Origin: JASHPR01 sp963844655
GTDB taxonomy: Bacteria; Actinomycetota; Actinomycetes; Streptosporangiales; Streptosporangiaceae
Assembly: GCA_963844655.1 (NCBI GenBank)
Contig: CAWJPA010000001.1
Location: 496,001 to 560,000, forward strand
Reading direction: 5' to 3'
Length of the DNA: 64,000 nt
The translations under genes and the position numbers were made by a program. Positions 16,154 through 24,359 of the stretch are shown piece by piece (position 1 is the first letter of the stretch; every line of letters starts with the position of its first letter). The notes below the pieces were generated by a model. That model was not told the DNA's origin, ran no database searches, and was given only the letters and a program-made list of their open reading frames with translations.

Positions 16154-17668
16154 TTGCAGGTTCAGCCTGGCAGGGACCTGAACGCCGCTGGCGTAGGGCA
16201 GCCCGGCTTCATCGCCACGCACGGCCTCTACACCGACCAGCAGGCCAGCGCGGCCGAGGTCGTCTCTGCGCGGATCAGCGAGCTCGGCCTGCGCACGGTG
16301 CGGTTCGTGGTCGTGGACCAGCACGGCATGCCGCGCAGCAAATCGCTGTCCGCGGACGCCGCGCAGGCGGTGCTAACCAACGGGCTGGACTTCTCCGGGG
16401 CGATCTACAGCCTGGACACCGGCAACCAGGTGTTCGTGCCCGCGTTCGCCCCAGGCGGCGGTTTCGGCATCGACGAGTTCACCGGCTTCCCCGACGTGGT
16501 GCTGGTGCCCGACCCGACCACGTTCCAGGTCCTGCCGTGGGCCGACAGGACCGGGTGGATGCTCTGCGACGTCTACTTCAGCAACGGGCAGCCGATGCCG
16601 CTGGACGGCCGCGGGCTGCTGCGCCGGTGGCTCGGCGAGCTGGGCGACGCCGGCTACGACTACCTGGCCGGCATCGAGATCGAGTACTACATCGTCAAGC
16701 TCGAGTCCGACAGGATCCCGTTCGAGAACGCCGGGTTCACGCCGGAGCCACCCGAGGTCAGCGTGTTCGAGCGCGGCTACCAGTACCTGTCCGAGGTGCG
16801 GCTGGACAGCGTGACCGACACGCTCGAGGCGATCAGGGACGCGCTGTGGGAGGTGGGGCTGCCGCCGCGGTCCATGGAGGACGAGTGGGGCCCCGGCCAG
16901 ATCGAGTTCAGCTTCAGCCCGATCAGCGGGCTGGCGGCGGCCGACGCGGTGGTGCTGTTCAGGTCCGCGGTCAAGCAGGTGTGCCAGCGCCGCGGCCTGC
17001 TCGCGAGCTTCATGTGCCGCCCGGGGCTGCCGAACTTCTTTTCCTCCGGCTGGCACCTGCACCAGTCGCTGGTCTCGCGCCAGGACGGCAGCAACGCGTT
17101 CGCCAGCCCCGACGCCGCCATCTCCGACCTGGGCCGGCAGTACGTGGCCGGGCTGCTCGATCACTCGCTGCCGATGATGCTGTTCTCCACGCCCACGGTG
17201 AACGGCTACAAGCGCTACCGCCCGTACTCGTTCGCGCCGGACCGGGTGAACTGGGGCGTGGAGAACCGCGGTGTGCTGGTCCGGGTCCAGGGCGGGCCCG
17301 GCGACCAGAGCAGCCACGTGGAGATGCGGCTGGGCGAGCCCGCGGCCAACCCGTACCTGTACATGGCGGCCAACATCGCCGCGGGCCTGGACGGGATCCG
17401 CCGCGGCGCGGAGTGCCCGCCGCCCGCCGAGGGCGATCCCTACTCCGACGCGGCGCCGATGCTGCCCACGTCGCTGGCCGACGCGGTCACCGCACTGGAC
17501 TCCGACAAGTTCTACCGGGAGGGGTTCAGCGACACCCTGGTCGACTACCTGCTGCAGATGAAGCGGGCCGAGCTGGCCCGGTACGAGGCGGCCGTGAGCG
17601 AGAACCCGCCGCCCGAGGGGCAGGACGTCAGCGACTGGGAGATGCGCGAGTACTTCGAGTTCTTCTAG
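16154..17668 (+). CDS. Glutamine synthetase-family ligase (gamma-glutamyl ligase candidate)
   Basis: About 504 residues of GS fold. The metal and ATP ligands are visible: Gly-Ile-Glu-Ile-Glu-Tyr, Gly-Gln-Ile-Glu-Phe, Trp-His-Leu-His-Gln and Val-Glu-Met-Arg-Leu. The usual GS segment around Asn-Arg-Gly-Val-Leu-Val-Arg-Val is also present. Sequence and context suggest not housekeeping GlnA but a ligase joining glutamate to an amine, as PuuA or gamma-glutamylmethylamide synthetases do. The start is unclear: a TTG at 16154 is the first codon after an in-frame stop, yet the good AGGAG site at 16135 is better spaced to a GTG at 16147 in another frame. Confidence 0.82.
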   Translation: MQVQPGRDLNAAGVGQPGFIATHGLYTDQQASAAEVVSARISELGLRTVRFVVVDQHGMPRSKSLSADAAQAVLTNGLDFSGAIYSLDTGNQVFVPAFAPGGGFGIDEFTGFPDVVLVPDPTTFQVLPWADRTGWMLCDVYFSNGQPMPLDGRGLLRRWLGELGDAGYDYLAGIEIEYYIVKLESDRIPFENAGFTPEPPEVSVFERGYQYLSEVRLDSVTDTLEAIRDALWEVGLPPRSMEDEWGPGQIEFSFSPISGLAAADAVVLFRSAVKQVCQRRGLLASFMCRPGLPNFFSSGWHLHQSLVSRQDGSNAFASPDAAISDLGRQYVAGLLDHSLPMMLFSTPTVNGYKRYRPYSFAPDRVNWGVENRGVLVRVQGGPGDQSSHVEMRLGEPAANPYLYMAANIAAGLDGIRRGAECPPPAEGDPYSDAAPMLPTSLADAVTALDSDKFYREGFSDTLVDYLLQMKRAELARYEAAVSENPPPEGQDVSDWEMREYFEFF

Positions 17669-17698
17669 CAACTCCAGCGCCCAGATAGGGAGCACATA

Positions 17699-18022
17699 GT
17701 GGCCCTGCAGCACGTCGTCCTGTTCAGCTTCCCCCGCCCGCTCAGCGCGGACGAGGAGGCCGAGATGCGCGCGATGGTGGCGAGCTGGCCCGACAAGATC
17801 GGGCTGATGAGCAAGTGCCGGTTCGGCACCGACCTCACCGGGGCCCGCACCCGCGGCTACTCCCAGCTGCTCTTCACCGAGTTTGCTGACGCCGAGACGC
17901 TCCGCCGCTATCAGGATCACCCCGTGCACCAGCAGTTCCTGCACTGGGTCATGGAGCGCGAGTGCACCCCGCTCGCCTTCGACTACCACCTTGACGAAGG
18001 AACTGTCCTCATGGCCGAGTGA
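17699..18022 (+). CDS. Dabb-domain (stress-responsive alpha/beta barrel) protein
   Basis: A 107-residue ferredoxin-like Dabb protein. It begins with the typical Gln-His-Val-Val-Leu-Phe segment and contains Leu-Leu-Phe-Thr-Glu-Phe-Ala-Asp and a His-Pro-Val-His-Gln motif. Dabb proteins dimerise into small barrels and act as binding proteins, cyclases or monooxygenases. The GTG follows GGGAG. It lies between the synthetase-like ligase and the permease, so it probably handles a pathway intermediate. Confidence 0.8.
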   Translation: MALQHVVLFSFPRPLSADEEAEMRAMVASWPDKIGLMSKCRFGTDLTGARTRGYSQLLFTEFADAETLRRYQDHPVHQQFLHWVMERECTPLAFDYHLDEGTVLMAE

Positions 18023-18069
18023 CCGGCCGCCCGACGGCACTGGCCTCACGCAGTGAAAGGAAGGGCGCC

Positions 18070-19545
18070 ATGGCTGACGTCGACCGCGCGGTAACCACCG
18101 CGACTGGCCAGAATGAGCTGGCCCACGGGACCCTGCGGGTCTGGGACGCGATCGCGATCTCGGTATCGCTGATCGCGCCGGGGATGGCGATGCTGCTCAA
18201 TGTCTCCGGCGTTGCGGTGGTGGCCGGCGGCTCCACCCCGCTGGCGTTCCTGCTCGGCGGGATCGCCTGCCTGGCCCTGGCGTTCGTGGTGATCAGCTTC
18301 ACCCGGCGCATGGCCTCCGCGGGCTACGCCTACACCTACGCCAGCCGCAGCCTGGGCAAGGAGGCCGGCTTCATGGCGGGCTGGCTCTACTTCGGCGGGT
18401 TCATCTGCTTCGTGCCGATGACCATGTCCGGGGTCGGTTACCTGGCCGCGAACCTGCTCGGCGTGAACCCCGACCTGTGGATCCTGTTCTTCTTCATCGG
18501 CATGGCGCTGCTCCTGGTGCTGTCGATCGTCAGGATCAAGGTCACCACCCGCATCCAGCTGGTCGTGGGCATCGTGACCGTGGCCGTGATCGTGATCGTC
18601 GACCTGTTCACCACGGCCAAGGGCGGCGCCAATGGCCAGGCCCTGTCCGCGTTCAGCTTCGGCCATACCCTCAGCGGCGGCTTCAACGGCGTGTTCTACG
18701 GCATCATCCTCGGGGTCACGTCCTATATCGGGTTCGAGACCGCGGCCGACTTCGGCGAGGAGACCGCGAACCCGCGCCGCAATATCCCGATCGCGATCAT
18801 CGCGGCCACGCTGTTCGTCGTGGTCTTCTACCTGTGGACCACGTACTCGATGGCCATCGGCTTCGGCGTCAACAACGGCGCCAAGTGGGGCGCGGACCCA
18901 GTCGGGCTGCAGACGATCGCCAACACCTACGTGGCGCACTGGGTGGGCACGCTGATCGAGATCGGCGGCATGTGCGCGGCGTTCATCGTGTGCGTCGCGT
19001 GCGTGACCGCAGGCACCCGCACGCTGTTCGCCATGGGCCGCGAGGGCGTGCTGCCGCGGATCTTCGCGCGCACCCACCCGCGGTTCAAGACGCCGATCTA
19101 CGCGACGATCACGGTGGTCATCGTGGCCAGCGTGATGGCGCTGATCATGGGCTACCCGCTGGCGGACTCCGCGTTCGGTGCCCCGTTCAGCAACTACTAT
19201 TTCTGGGCCACCGCGGGCACGCTGCTGATCATCGTGGTCTACATCATGCTGTGCATCGGCGGCATCAGGTTCTTCCGCCGCACCAGGGACTCCCGCCGCT
19301 GGAACCCGCTGGTGCACGTCGGCATCCCGGTCATCGGCGCGATCGTGTTCGGCGCGGCCCTGTACGGCTCGGTGCACCCGACCCCGCCCGGCATCCTGAA
19401 GTGGACCCCGTACCTGGCCATCGTCTGGGTCCTGCTCGGCATCGGCGCGGTGCTCTGGCTGCGGGCCAGCCGCCCGGACGCGGTGGCCAGGATCGGCTCC
19501 ATCCTGGGCGAGGAGGGCGGCACGGACGCGGCGCTGCTGGACTAG
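18070..19545 (+). CDS. APC-family amino acid permease
   Basis: 491 residues with about twelve hydrophobic helices. The N-terminal Ser-Val-Ser-Leu-Ile-Ala-Pro-Gly-Met-Ala motif, the Gly-Phe-Glu-Thr-Ala-Ala-Asp-Phe-Gly-Glu-Glu segment and a Gly-Arg-Glu-Gly-Val-Leu-Pro loop are characteristic of amino acid/polyamine transporters. It should import the substrate of the adjacent ligase pathway. The ATG at 18070 has AAGGAAGG upstream and is preferred to a GTG at 18019. Its TAG shares a CTAG palindrome with the convergent peptidase stop. Confidence 0.88.
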   Translation: MADVDRAVTTATGQNELAHGTLRVWDAIAISVSLIAPGMAMLLNVSGVAVVAGGSTPLAFLLGGIACLALAFVVISFTRRMASAGYAYTYASRSLGKEAGFMAGWLYFGGFICFVPMTMSGVGYLAANLLGVNPDLWILFFFIGMALLLVLSIVRIKVTTRIQLVVGIVTVAVIVIVDLFTTAKGGANGQALSAFSFGHTLSGGFNGVFYGIILGVTSYIGFETAADFGEETANPRRNIPIAIIAATLFVVVFYLWTTYSMAIGFGVNNGAKWGADPVGLQTIANTYVAHWVGTLIEIGGMCAAFIVCVACVTAGTRTLFAMGREGVLPRIFARTHPRFKTPIYATITVVIVASVMALIMGYPLADSAFGAPFSNYYFWATAGTLLIIVVYIMLCIGGIRFFRRTRDSRRWNPLVHVGIPVIGAIVFGAALYGSVHPTPPGILKWTPYLAIVWVLLGIGAVLWLRASRPDAVARIGSILGEEGGTDAALLD

Positions 19546-20690
19546 GCCCAGCTCCTGTCCCGCATCAGCTCGGCCACCCGGTCCCGCGGCAGCGCGGGGC
19601 TGCGGTGGCCGTCGCGCCCGGTCATGTCCTCGTTGGCCACGAGCGCGTTGGCCACGGCCTCTTCTGTGGCCTCCACCACGGACGCGTAGAACGGGTCCAT
19701 GGCGCCCCACGGGATGAACCGAAGCTGGTCGTAGCGGCCGGTGATGTCCTCGCGCAGGGCGGCCGCACCCGAGGTGATCGCGCCCGGGTTGCCGGTGGAG
19801 CAGGCCAGGAACAGGTCGCCGGAGAAGTGCGACCCCGCGGTGCCGGTGCGGGCCAGGCCGAGCGTGACCCGGCGGGCCAGGGCCTTGCACTGGTGCGGCA
19901 GCAGCGGCGCGTCGGTGGCCACGATCGCGATCACCGAGCCCGCGCCGTCAATATGCCAGTCGCCCAGCGGGTTGTCGTCGGCCAGCAGCCGGCCGACCGG
20001 CACGCCCGCGAGCGTGAGCTCCCGCCTGCTGCCGAAATTAGCCTGAACGAAGACCCCCGTGGTGAATGTCGTCTCCGCATACGGCACGAGCCGCGAGGCG
20101 GTGCCCGAGCCGCCCTTGAACTCGTAGCAGTTCATCCCGGTCCCGCCGCCGACCGAGCCCTCGTCGACCGGGCCGGAGGCCGCGGACTCCAGCGCGTCCA
20201 GGCAGACCTGCTCGGTGACGTGCGGGGAGTTGATGTCGTTGAGGTAGCCGTCCCAGGTCTCGCCCACCACCGGCAGCAGCCAGGCCGCGGCCAGCCGGGG
20301 ATGGTGCCGGACCGCCCAGGCCACGGTCGCCGCGTGCGCGGTCCCCACCGCGTGGGTGTTGGTGACCGACACCGGCCCGGCGAACGTGCCCGACTCCTCG
20401 ATCCAGGCGATGCCGGTCATCTCCCCGTTGCCGTTCTGGGAGAAGAACCCCGCGGTCACCGGGTCGCCGGCGCCGTCGGCGCCGCGGGGGTGGATCGCGG
20501 TCACCCCGGTGCGCACCGACGTGCCGCTGATCAGCGTGGTGTAGCCGACCTCGACCCCGGGCACGTCGGTGATCGCGTTCCACCGGCCCGGCGTCCCGCC
20601 GAACGGGATGCCCAGCGACCTGGCCCGCGGCCGGCCCGACGGCGTCTGCGCGTGCGGACCGGGCAGGCTGGCTGGAACTTCCGCTGACAT
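19542..20690 (-). CDS. P1 family peptidase (DmpA/beta-aminopeptidase type)
   Basis: 382 residues. Asn-Thr-His-Ala-Val-Gly-Thr, Asn-Gly-Asn-Gly-Glu-Met-Thr-Gly and Gly-Gly-Gly-Thr-Gly-Met-Asn-Cys with Phe-Lys-Gly-Gly-Ser-Gly-Thr-Ala-Ser-Arg are the conserved blocks of the DmpA family. These enzymes self-cleave next to a conserved Ser/Thr to give an N-terminal nucleophile, and release N-terminal D-Ala or beta-amino acids from peptides. The ATG at 20690 has a clean AGGAGG. Convergence with the amino-acid permease suggests it may feed amino acids into the same pathway. Confidence 0.85.
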   Translation of the reverse strand: MSAEVPASLPGPHAQTPSGRPRARSLGIPFGGTPGRWNAITDVPGVEVGYTTLISGTSVRTGVTAIHPRGADGAGDPVTAGFFSQNGNGEMTGIAWIEESGTFAGPVSVTNTHAVGTAHAATVAWAVRHHPRLAAAWLLPVVGETWDGYLNDINSPHVTEQVCLDALESAASGPVDEGSVGGGTGMNCYEFKGGSGTASRLVPYAETTFTTGVFVQANFGSRRELTLAGVPVGRLLADDNPLGDWHIDGAGSVIAIVATDAPLLPHQCKALARRVTLGLARTGTAGSHFSGDLFLACSTGNPGAITSGAAALREDITGRYDQLRFIPWGAMDPFYASVVEATEEAVANALVANEDMTGRDGHRSPALPRDRVAELMRDRSWA

Positions 20691-20723
20691 GGCCTCAGCC
20701 TCCTCTTCTGTAAGGTTCCCGGC

Positions 20724-21986
20724 ATGAGCAAAACGCAGCTCTCCGCGGAGGTCTGTGTTGCGGGCGGGGGCCCGGCCGGTGTCATGCTCGGCCTCCTGCT
20801 CGCTCGGGCCGGCATCGATGTCGTGGTGCTCGAAAAGCACAAGGATTTCCTGCGCGACTTTCGTGGCGATACGGTACATCCGTCGACGCTCAACCTGATC
20901 GACCAGCTTGGCCTCCGAGATCGATTCGAGCAGATCCCCCACACCCGTGTGACCACTCTTGACGTGGTCGTGAACGGTATTCGTCTCCGCGCGCTTGACC
21001 TCCGGTCATTGCCCGGGCCGAATCGCGAGATTGCCCTCATGCCTCAATGGGATCTGCTCGATCTGCTCGCGGCCGAGGCGCGGCGGTACCGAACGTTCCG
21101 GTTGTTCATGGAGGCAGAAGCCACCGGCATCCAGCGGACCGCCGGCCGTGTCAGCGGGGTCGTCGCGCGGACGCAGGACGGCGATCTCGAGGTCACAGCG
21201 CCGGTAACCGTGGCGGCCGATGGGCGCCACTCGACATTGCGCCGCCAGCTCGGGCTGGGCGCGCGAGACTACGGTGTGCCGATCGACGTGCTGTGGCTGC
21301 GTCTGCCCCGCCCGGGCAAACCCATGCCAGACACCTTGGGTTACGTCGGCGCAAAGTCGATGGTCATCACGATTCCCCGGCCCGGCTATCTGCAATGCGG
21401 GCTGCTCATCCCGAAGGGATCGTTCGAGCGGATCCGCTCCGAGGGGCTGCCGGCGTTCCGGGACAGCATCGCGCACGCTGCCCCTCGCCTCGCCGAGGTC
21501 GTTGGCACGCTGACCGACTGGGACGACGTCAAGCTGCTCTCGGTACAGGTCAACCGGCTTCGCCGCTGGTCGGCCAGCGGTGCTCTCTGCATCGGTGACG
21601 CGGCACACGCGATGTCGCCGGCCTTCGGCGTCGGCATCAACTACGCCGTGCAGGACGCCGTCGCGACCGCCAACATTCTCGTGCCGATCCTGCGTGCCCA
21701 ACCGGGGAACCTGGCCAGCATCGACGAGGCGCTGCAGCGTGTCGAGCGGCGGCGTTCGCTGCCGACCGCTCTCATGCAGCAGCTTCAGGTGTTCCTGCAC
21801 CGGCTGATCGGGAGGAACGGTGGTGTGCGGCTGTTCCGTTCGCCTCCGGCCCGCGTCCGGCGAACAGTTGCTGCGTCGCTCATACCGATCATGCGTCCCC
21901 TCGGCGCCAGGCTGATCGGTTACGGGTTCCGCCCCGAGCGGATCGACGCCGCCGTCCTTCGCGGTCCCGTCGCCACGGACAACTGA
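20724..21986 (+). CDS. FAD-dependent monooxygenase (PHBH type)
   Basis: 420 residues. The N-terminal Gly-Gly-Gly-Pro-Ala-Gly dinucleotide motif, the Arg-Gly-Asp-Thr-Val-His-Pro segment and the C-terminal Ile-Gly-Asp-Ala-Ala-His-Ala-Met-Ser-Pro block are typical of class A flavoprotein hydroxylases. The substrate is unknown, probably aromatic or polyketide-like. Third codon positions use more A and T than in the neighbours, a hint of horizontal origin. Its ATG is only 33 bases from the divergent peptidase start, so the two leaders overlap. Confidence 0.85.
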   Translation: MSKTQLSAEVCVAGGGPAGVMLGLLLARAGIDVVVLEKHKDFLRDFRGDTVHPSTLNLIDQLGLRDRFEQIPHTRVTTLDVVVNGIRLRALDLRSLPGPNREIALMPQWDLLDLLAAEARRYRTFRLFMEAEATGIQRTAGRVSGVVARTQDGDLEVTAPVTVAADGRHSTLRRQLGLGARDYGVPIDVLWLRLPRPGKPMPDTLGYVGAKSMVITIPRPGYLQCGLLIPKGSFERIRSEGLPAFRDSIAHAAPRLAEVVGTLTDWDDVKLLSVQVNRLRRWSASGALCIGDAAHAMSPAFGVGINYAVQDAVATANILVPILRAQPGNLASIDEALQRVERRRSLPTALMQQLQVFLHRLIGRNGGVRLFRSPPARVRRTVAASLIPIMRPLGARLIGYGFRPERIDAAVLRGPVATDN

Positions 21987-22039
21987 CCGGGTGAGCGTCC
22001 CGCACGCCCGCGGTGCTTCGTCATCGAGTCGGTGACCGG

Positions 22040-23374
22040 TCAGCCGGTGCGGGAGATGCTGGCCGGGCGGCCGAGCGCTCGGTAGCGCCAGCCCGCGGCC
22101 CGCCAGCGGCCGGCGTCGAGGGCGCCGCGCCCGTCGGCGATGTTGCGCTGGGCCACGGCCCGGCCGAGCACGGCGGGGTCGGCGTCGAGGAACTCGCGCC
22201 ACTCGGTGAGCAGCAGCAGCACGTCGGCCCCGGCCGCGGCGTCCAGCATCGAGCTGGCGTACTCCAGTTCGGGACGGACCTGCCGGGCCCGGTCCATGGC
22301 CGCCGGGTCGTAGACCGTGACCCGGGCGCCGAGGCTGTGCAGCGTGCCGGCCACGTCGAGGGCGGGGGAGTCCCTGATGTCGTCGGACTGGGGCTTGAAC
22401 GAGCAGCCCAGCACGCCGACCGTGCAGCTGGGCCCGCCGGCCATCTCCAGCGCCAGGTCCACCATGCGGGCCCGCCGCCGCAGGTTGATCGCGTCCACCT
22501 CGCCCAGCCACGAGCTGACCGAGTCGACGCCGAGCTCGCGGGCGGCGGCGGCGAAGGCCCGGATGTCCTTGGGCAGGCAGCCCCCGCCGAAGCCGAGCCC
22601 GGGCACCAGGAACCGCCCGCCGATGCGGTTGTCGTGGGCCAGCGCCTCGGCCAGCGGCACGATGTCGGCGCCCGCGGCCTCGCAGACCTCGGCCATCGCG
22701 TTGATGAACGAGACCTTGGTGGCCAGGAACGCGTTGGCCGCGACCTTGACCAGCTCGGCGGTGGGCAGGTCGGTGACCAGGAACGGCACCCCGGCGGCCA
22801 GCGGCCTGGCGTACACCTCGCGCAGCAGGGCCTCGGCCCGCTCCGAGGTGACCCCGGCCACGATCCGGTCCGGCCGCATGGTGTCGTCCACGGCGTGGCC
22901 CTCGCGCAGGAACTCGGGGTTCCAGGCCAGCTCGGCGGCGGGGCCGGCGGGGGCGAGCCGGGCCAGGCGCTCGGCCAGCACCGCGGCGGTGCCGACTGGG
23001 ACGGTGGATTTCCCGACGACCAGGCAGGGCCGGGTCAGCCGGGGCGCCAGGGCGTCGACGCACGCCTCCAGGTGCGACAGGTCGGCCGCGGCGGAGTCGG
23101 GCCGCTGCGGGGTGCCCACGCACACGAAGTGGATGTCACCGAACTCCGCGGCGTCGGCGTAGCTGGTGGTGAAGCGCAGCCGGCCCGAGTTCAGCCCGCT
23201 GCGCAGCAGGTCCTCGAGGCCGGGCTCGTGAAACGGCAGGCTGCCTGCGGCCAGCGCCTTGAGCTGGGTCTCGTCCGTGTCCAGGCCGAGGACCTCGAAT
23301 CCGAGCTCGGCCAGGCACGCGGCGTGGGCCGCGCCCAGGTACCCGGTTCCGAGAATGGTGATACGCGGCATCAT
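22040..23374 (-). CDS. UDP-glucose/GDP-mannose dehydrogenase family protein
   Basis: 444 residues in the usual three-domain order. The N-terminal NAD domain has Gly-Thr-Gly-Tyr-Leu-Gly, the middle helix contains Glu-Leu-Val-Lys-Val-Ala-Ala-Asn-Ala-Phe, and the catalytic Cys is in Gly-Phe-Gly-Gly-Gly-Cys-Leu-Pro-Lys-Asp. The C-terminal UDP-binding domain has Phe-Lys-Pro-x-Ser-Asp-Asp-Ile-Arg-Asp-Ser-Pro. It oxidises a nucleotide sugar to its uronic acid in two NAD-dependent steps for polysaccharide precursors. Starts at 23374 and 23371 (tandem ATG codons) are equally possible. No glycosyltransferase is nearby. Confidence 0.9.
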   Translation of the reverse strand: MMPRITILGTGYLGAAHAACLAELGFEVLGLDTDETQLKALAAGSLPFHEPGLEDLLRSGLNSGRLRFTTSYADAAEFGDIHFVCVGTPQRPDSAAADLSHLEACVDALAPRLTRPCLVVGKSTVPVGTAAVLAERLARLAPAGPAAELAWNPEFLREGHAVDDTMRPDRIVAGVTSERAEALLREVYARPLAAGVPFLVTDLPTAELVKVAANAFLATKVSFINAMAEVCEAAGADIVPLAEALAHDNRIGGRFLVPGLGFGGGCLPKDIRAFAAAARELGVDSVSSWLGEVDAINLRRRARMVDLALEMAGGPSCTVGVLGCSFKPQSDDIRDSPALDVAGTLHSLGARVTVYDPAAMDRARQVRPELEYASSMLDAAAGADVLLLLTEWREFLDADPAVLGRAVAQRNIADGRGALDAGRWRAAGWRYRALGRPASISRTG

Positions 23375-23613
23375 TGCCCTTCCGGGGGCCAGGGGTGCCG
23401 CCGCCGCGGCACGCCATGTGCAGTTTCAGGCGCGGCCGACGCGGCCGCCCGATCCCCCGTCCTGCCCCCAACCCGCTGGCACCAACCCGGTCATGAGCCA
23501 CTAAAACGGGACACCCGCTGAAGCATAAACGGCGCTAGATCAGCGGGATGTGACTTTGGTATGGCCGATACCTAAATTTTGTCGGCTGGTCACCTTTGGG
23601 CTGGTGATGCCCG

Positions 23614-24117
23614 CTACGAGATGAACTTATCCGCCAGGATCTGGTAGTCGTGCAGTTCGGCCTCGGAGAACCAGACGTCGATCTCCCGCTTGGCGTCGTC
23701 GCTGTTCGCCGACGCGTGCACGAGGTTCGCGACCGGCAGCTTGTTCGCGTTGGCGTACGCCTTGCTCTGGTGGGCGTAGTCGCCTCTGATCGTTCCGGGC
23801 GCGGCCTGCTCCGGGTAGGTCGCGCCGACCAGCTTGCGGACAATGGCGACGGCCTCGACGCCCTCGAGCACGAGGGCGAACACCGGACCGGTCTGCATGA
23901 ATGTGGCCACCGCGTTGTAGACGTCGGGCCCGAAACGCTCTTCGAGGTCGAAATAGTGCTGCCGGTTGAGATCGGCATCCATCCAGACCATCTTGAAGGC
24001 GACGATCTTCAGCAGGGCATCCTCGAAACGCGTCAGCACACGGCCCACGAGCCCTCGGGATACCGCATCGGGCTTGAGGAGGACGAGAGTCCGCTCTACC
24101 CCGGTGACGTCACCCAT
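23614..24117 (-). CDS. ndk: Nucleoside diphosphate kinase, divergent form
   Basis: 167 residues, longer than the usual 135-150 of actinobacterial NDK. Lys15 in Leu-Leu-Lys-Pro-Asp-Ala and the phosphorylated His134 in Asn-Leu-Val-His-Ala-Ser are present, as is Gly-Thr-Ile-Arg-Gly-Asp-Tyr. About ten extra residues rich in Ala and Asn separate that motif from the active-site His, and the canonical His-Gly-Ser-Asp reads His-Ala-Ser-Ala-Asn. It should transfer phosphate between NTPs and NDPs. The insertion suggests a horizontally acquired or specialised second copy. An AAGGAT site precedes the ATG. Confidence 0.85.
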   Translation of the reverse strand: MGDVTGVERTLVLLKPDAVSRGLVGRVLTRFEDALLKIVAFKMVWMDADLNRQHYFDLEERFGPDVYNAVATFMQTGPVFALVLEGVEAVAIVRKLVGATYPEQAAPGTIRGDYAHQSKAYANANKLPVANLVHASANSDDAKREIDVWFSEAELHDYQILADKFIS

Positions 24118-24359
24118 AGTTAGTCGATCCTTTCAGCGAAGATTTGCCCGCATAGCTTAGCGATCAATGCGAGTAACACCGACCGGCCGCCCGGGGAGAG
24201 TACCCCAAATCCATATGGAGCGGCCAGGCGCGGGGCCGAAAACGCGGCCTGACCGCGTGACCTGCGATACCAGCGGGGATCAAGCGGCGCAGGTCACATA
24301 CGGTCACGAAGTGACAGCTATGCGGGCCGGCCTCAGGGACGCCGGTAGCCTCAGCGGCA

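Noticed and set aside
16147..17688. Long open frame alongside the GS-like gene starting at a well-placed GTG
   Set aside because: After the first few codons it is Arg/Ala/Gly-rich with no domain; the overlapping frame carries all GS motifs. Only its start signal was kept as an observation.
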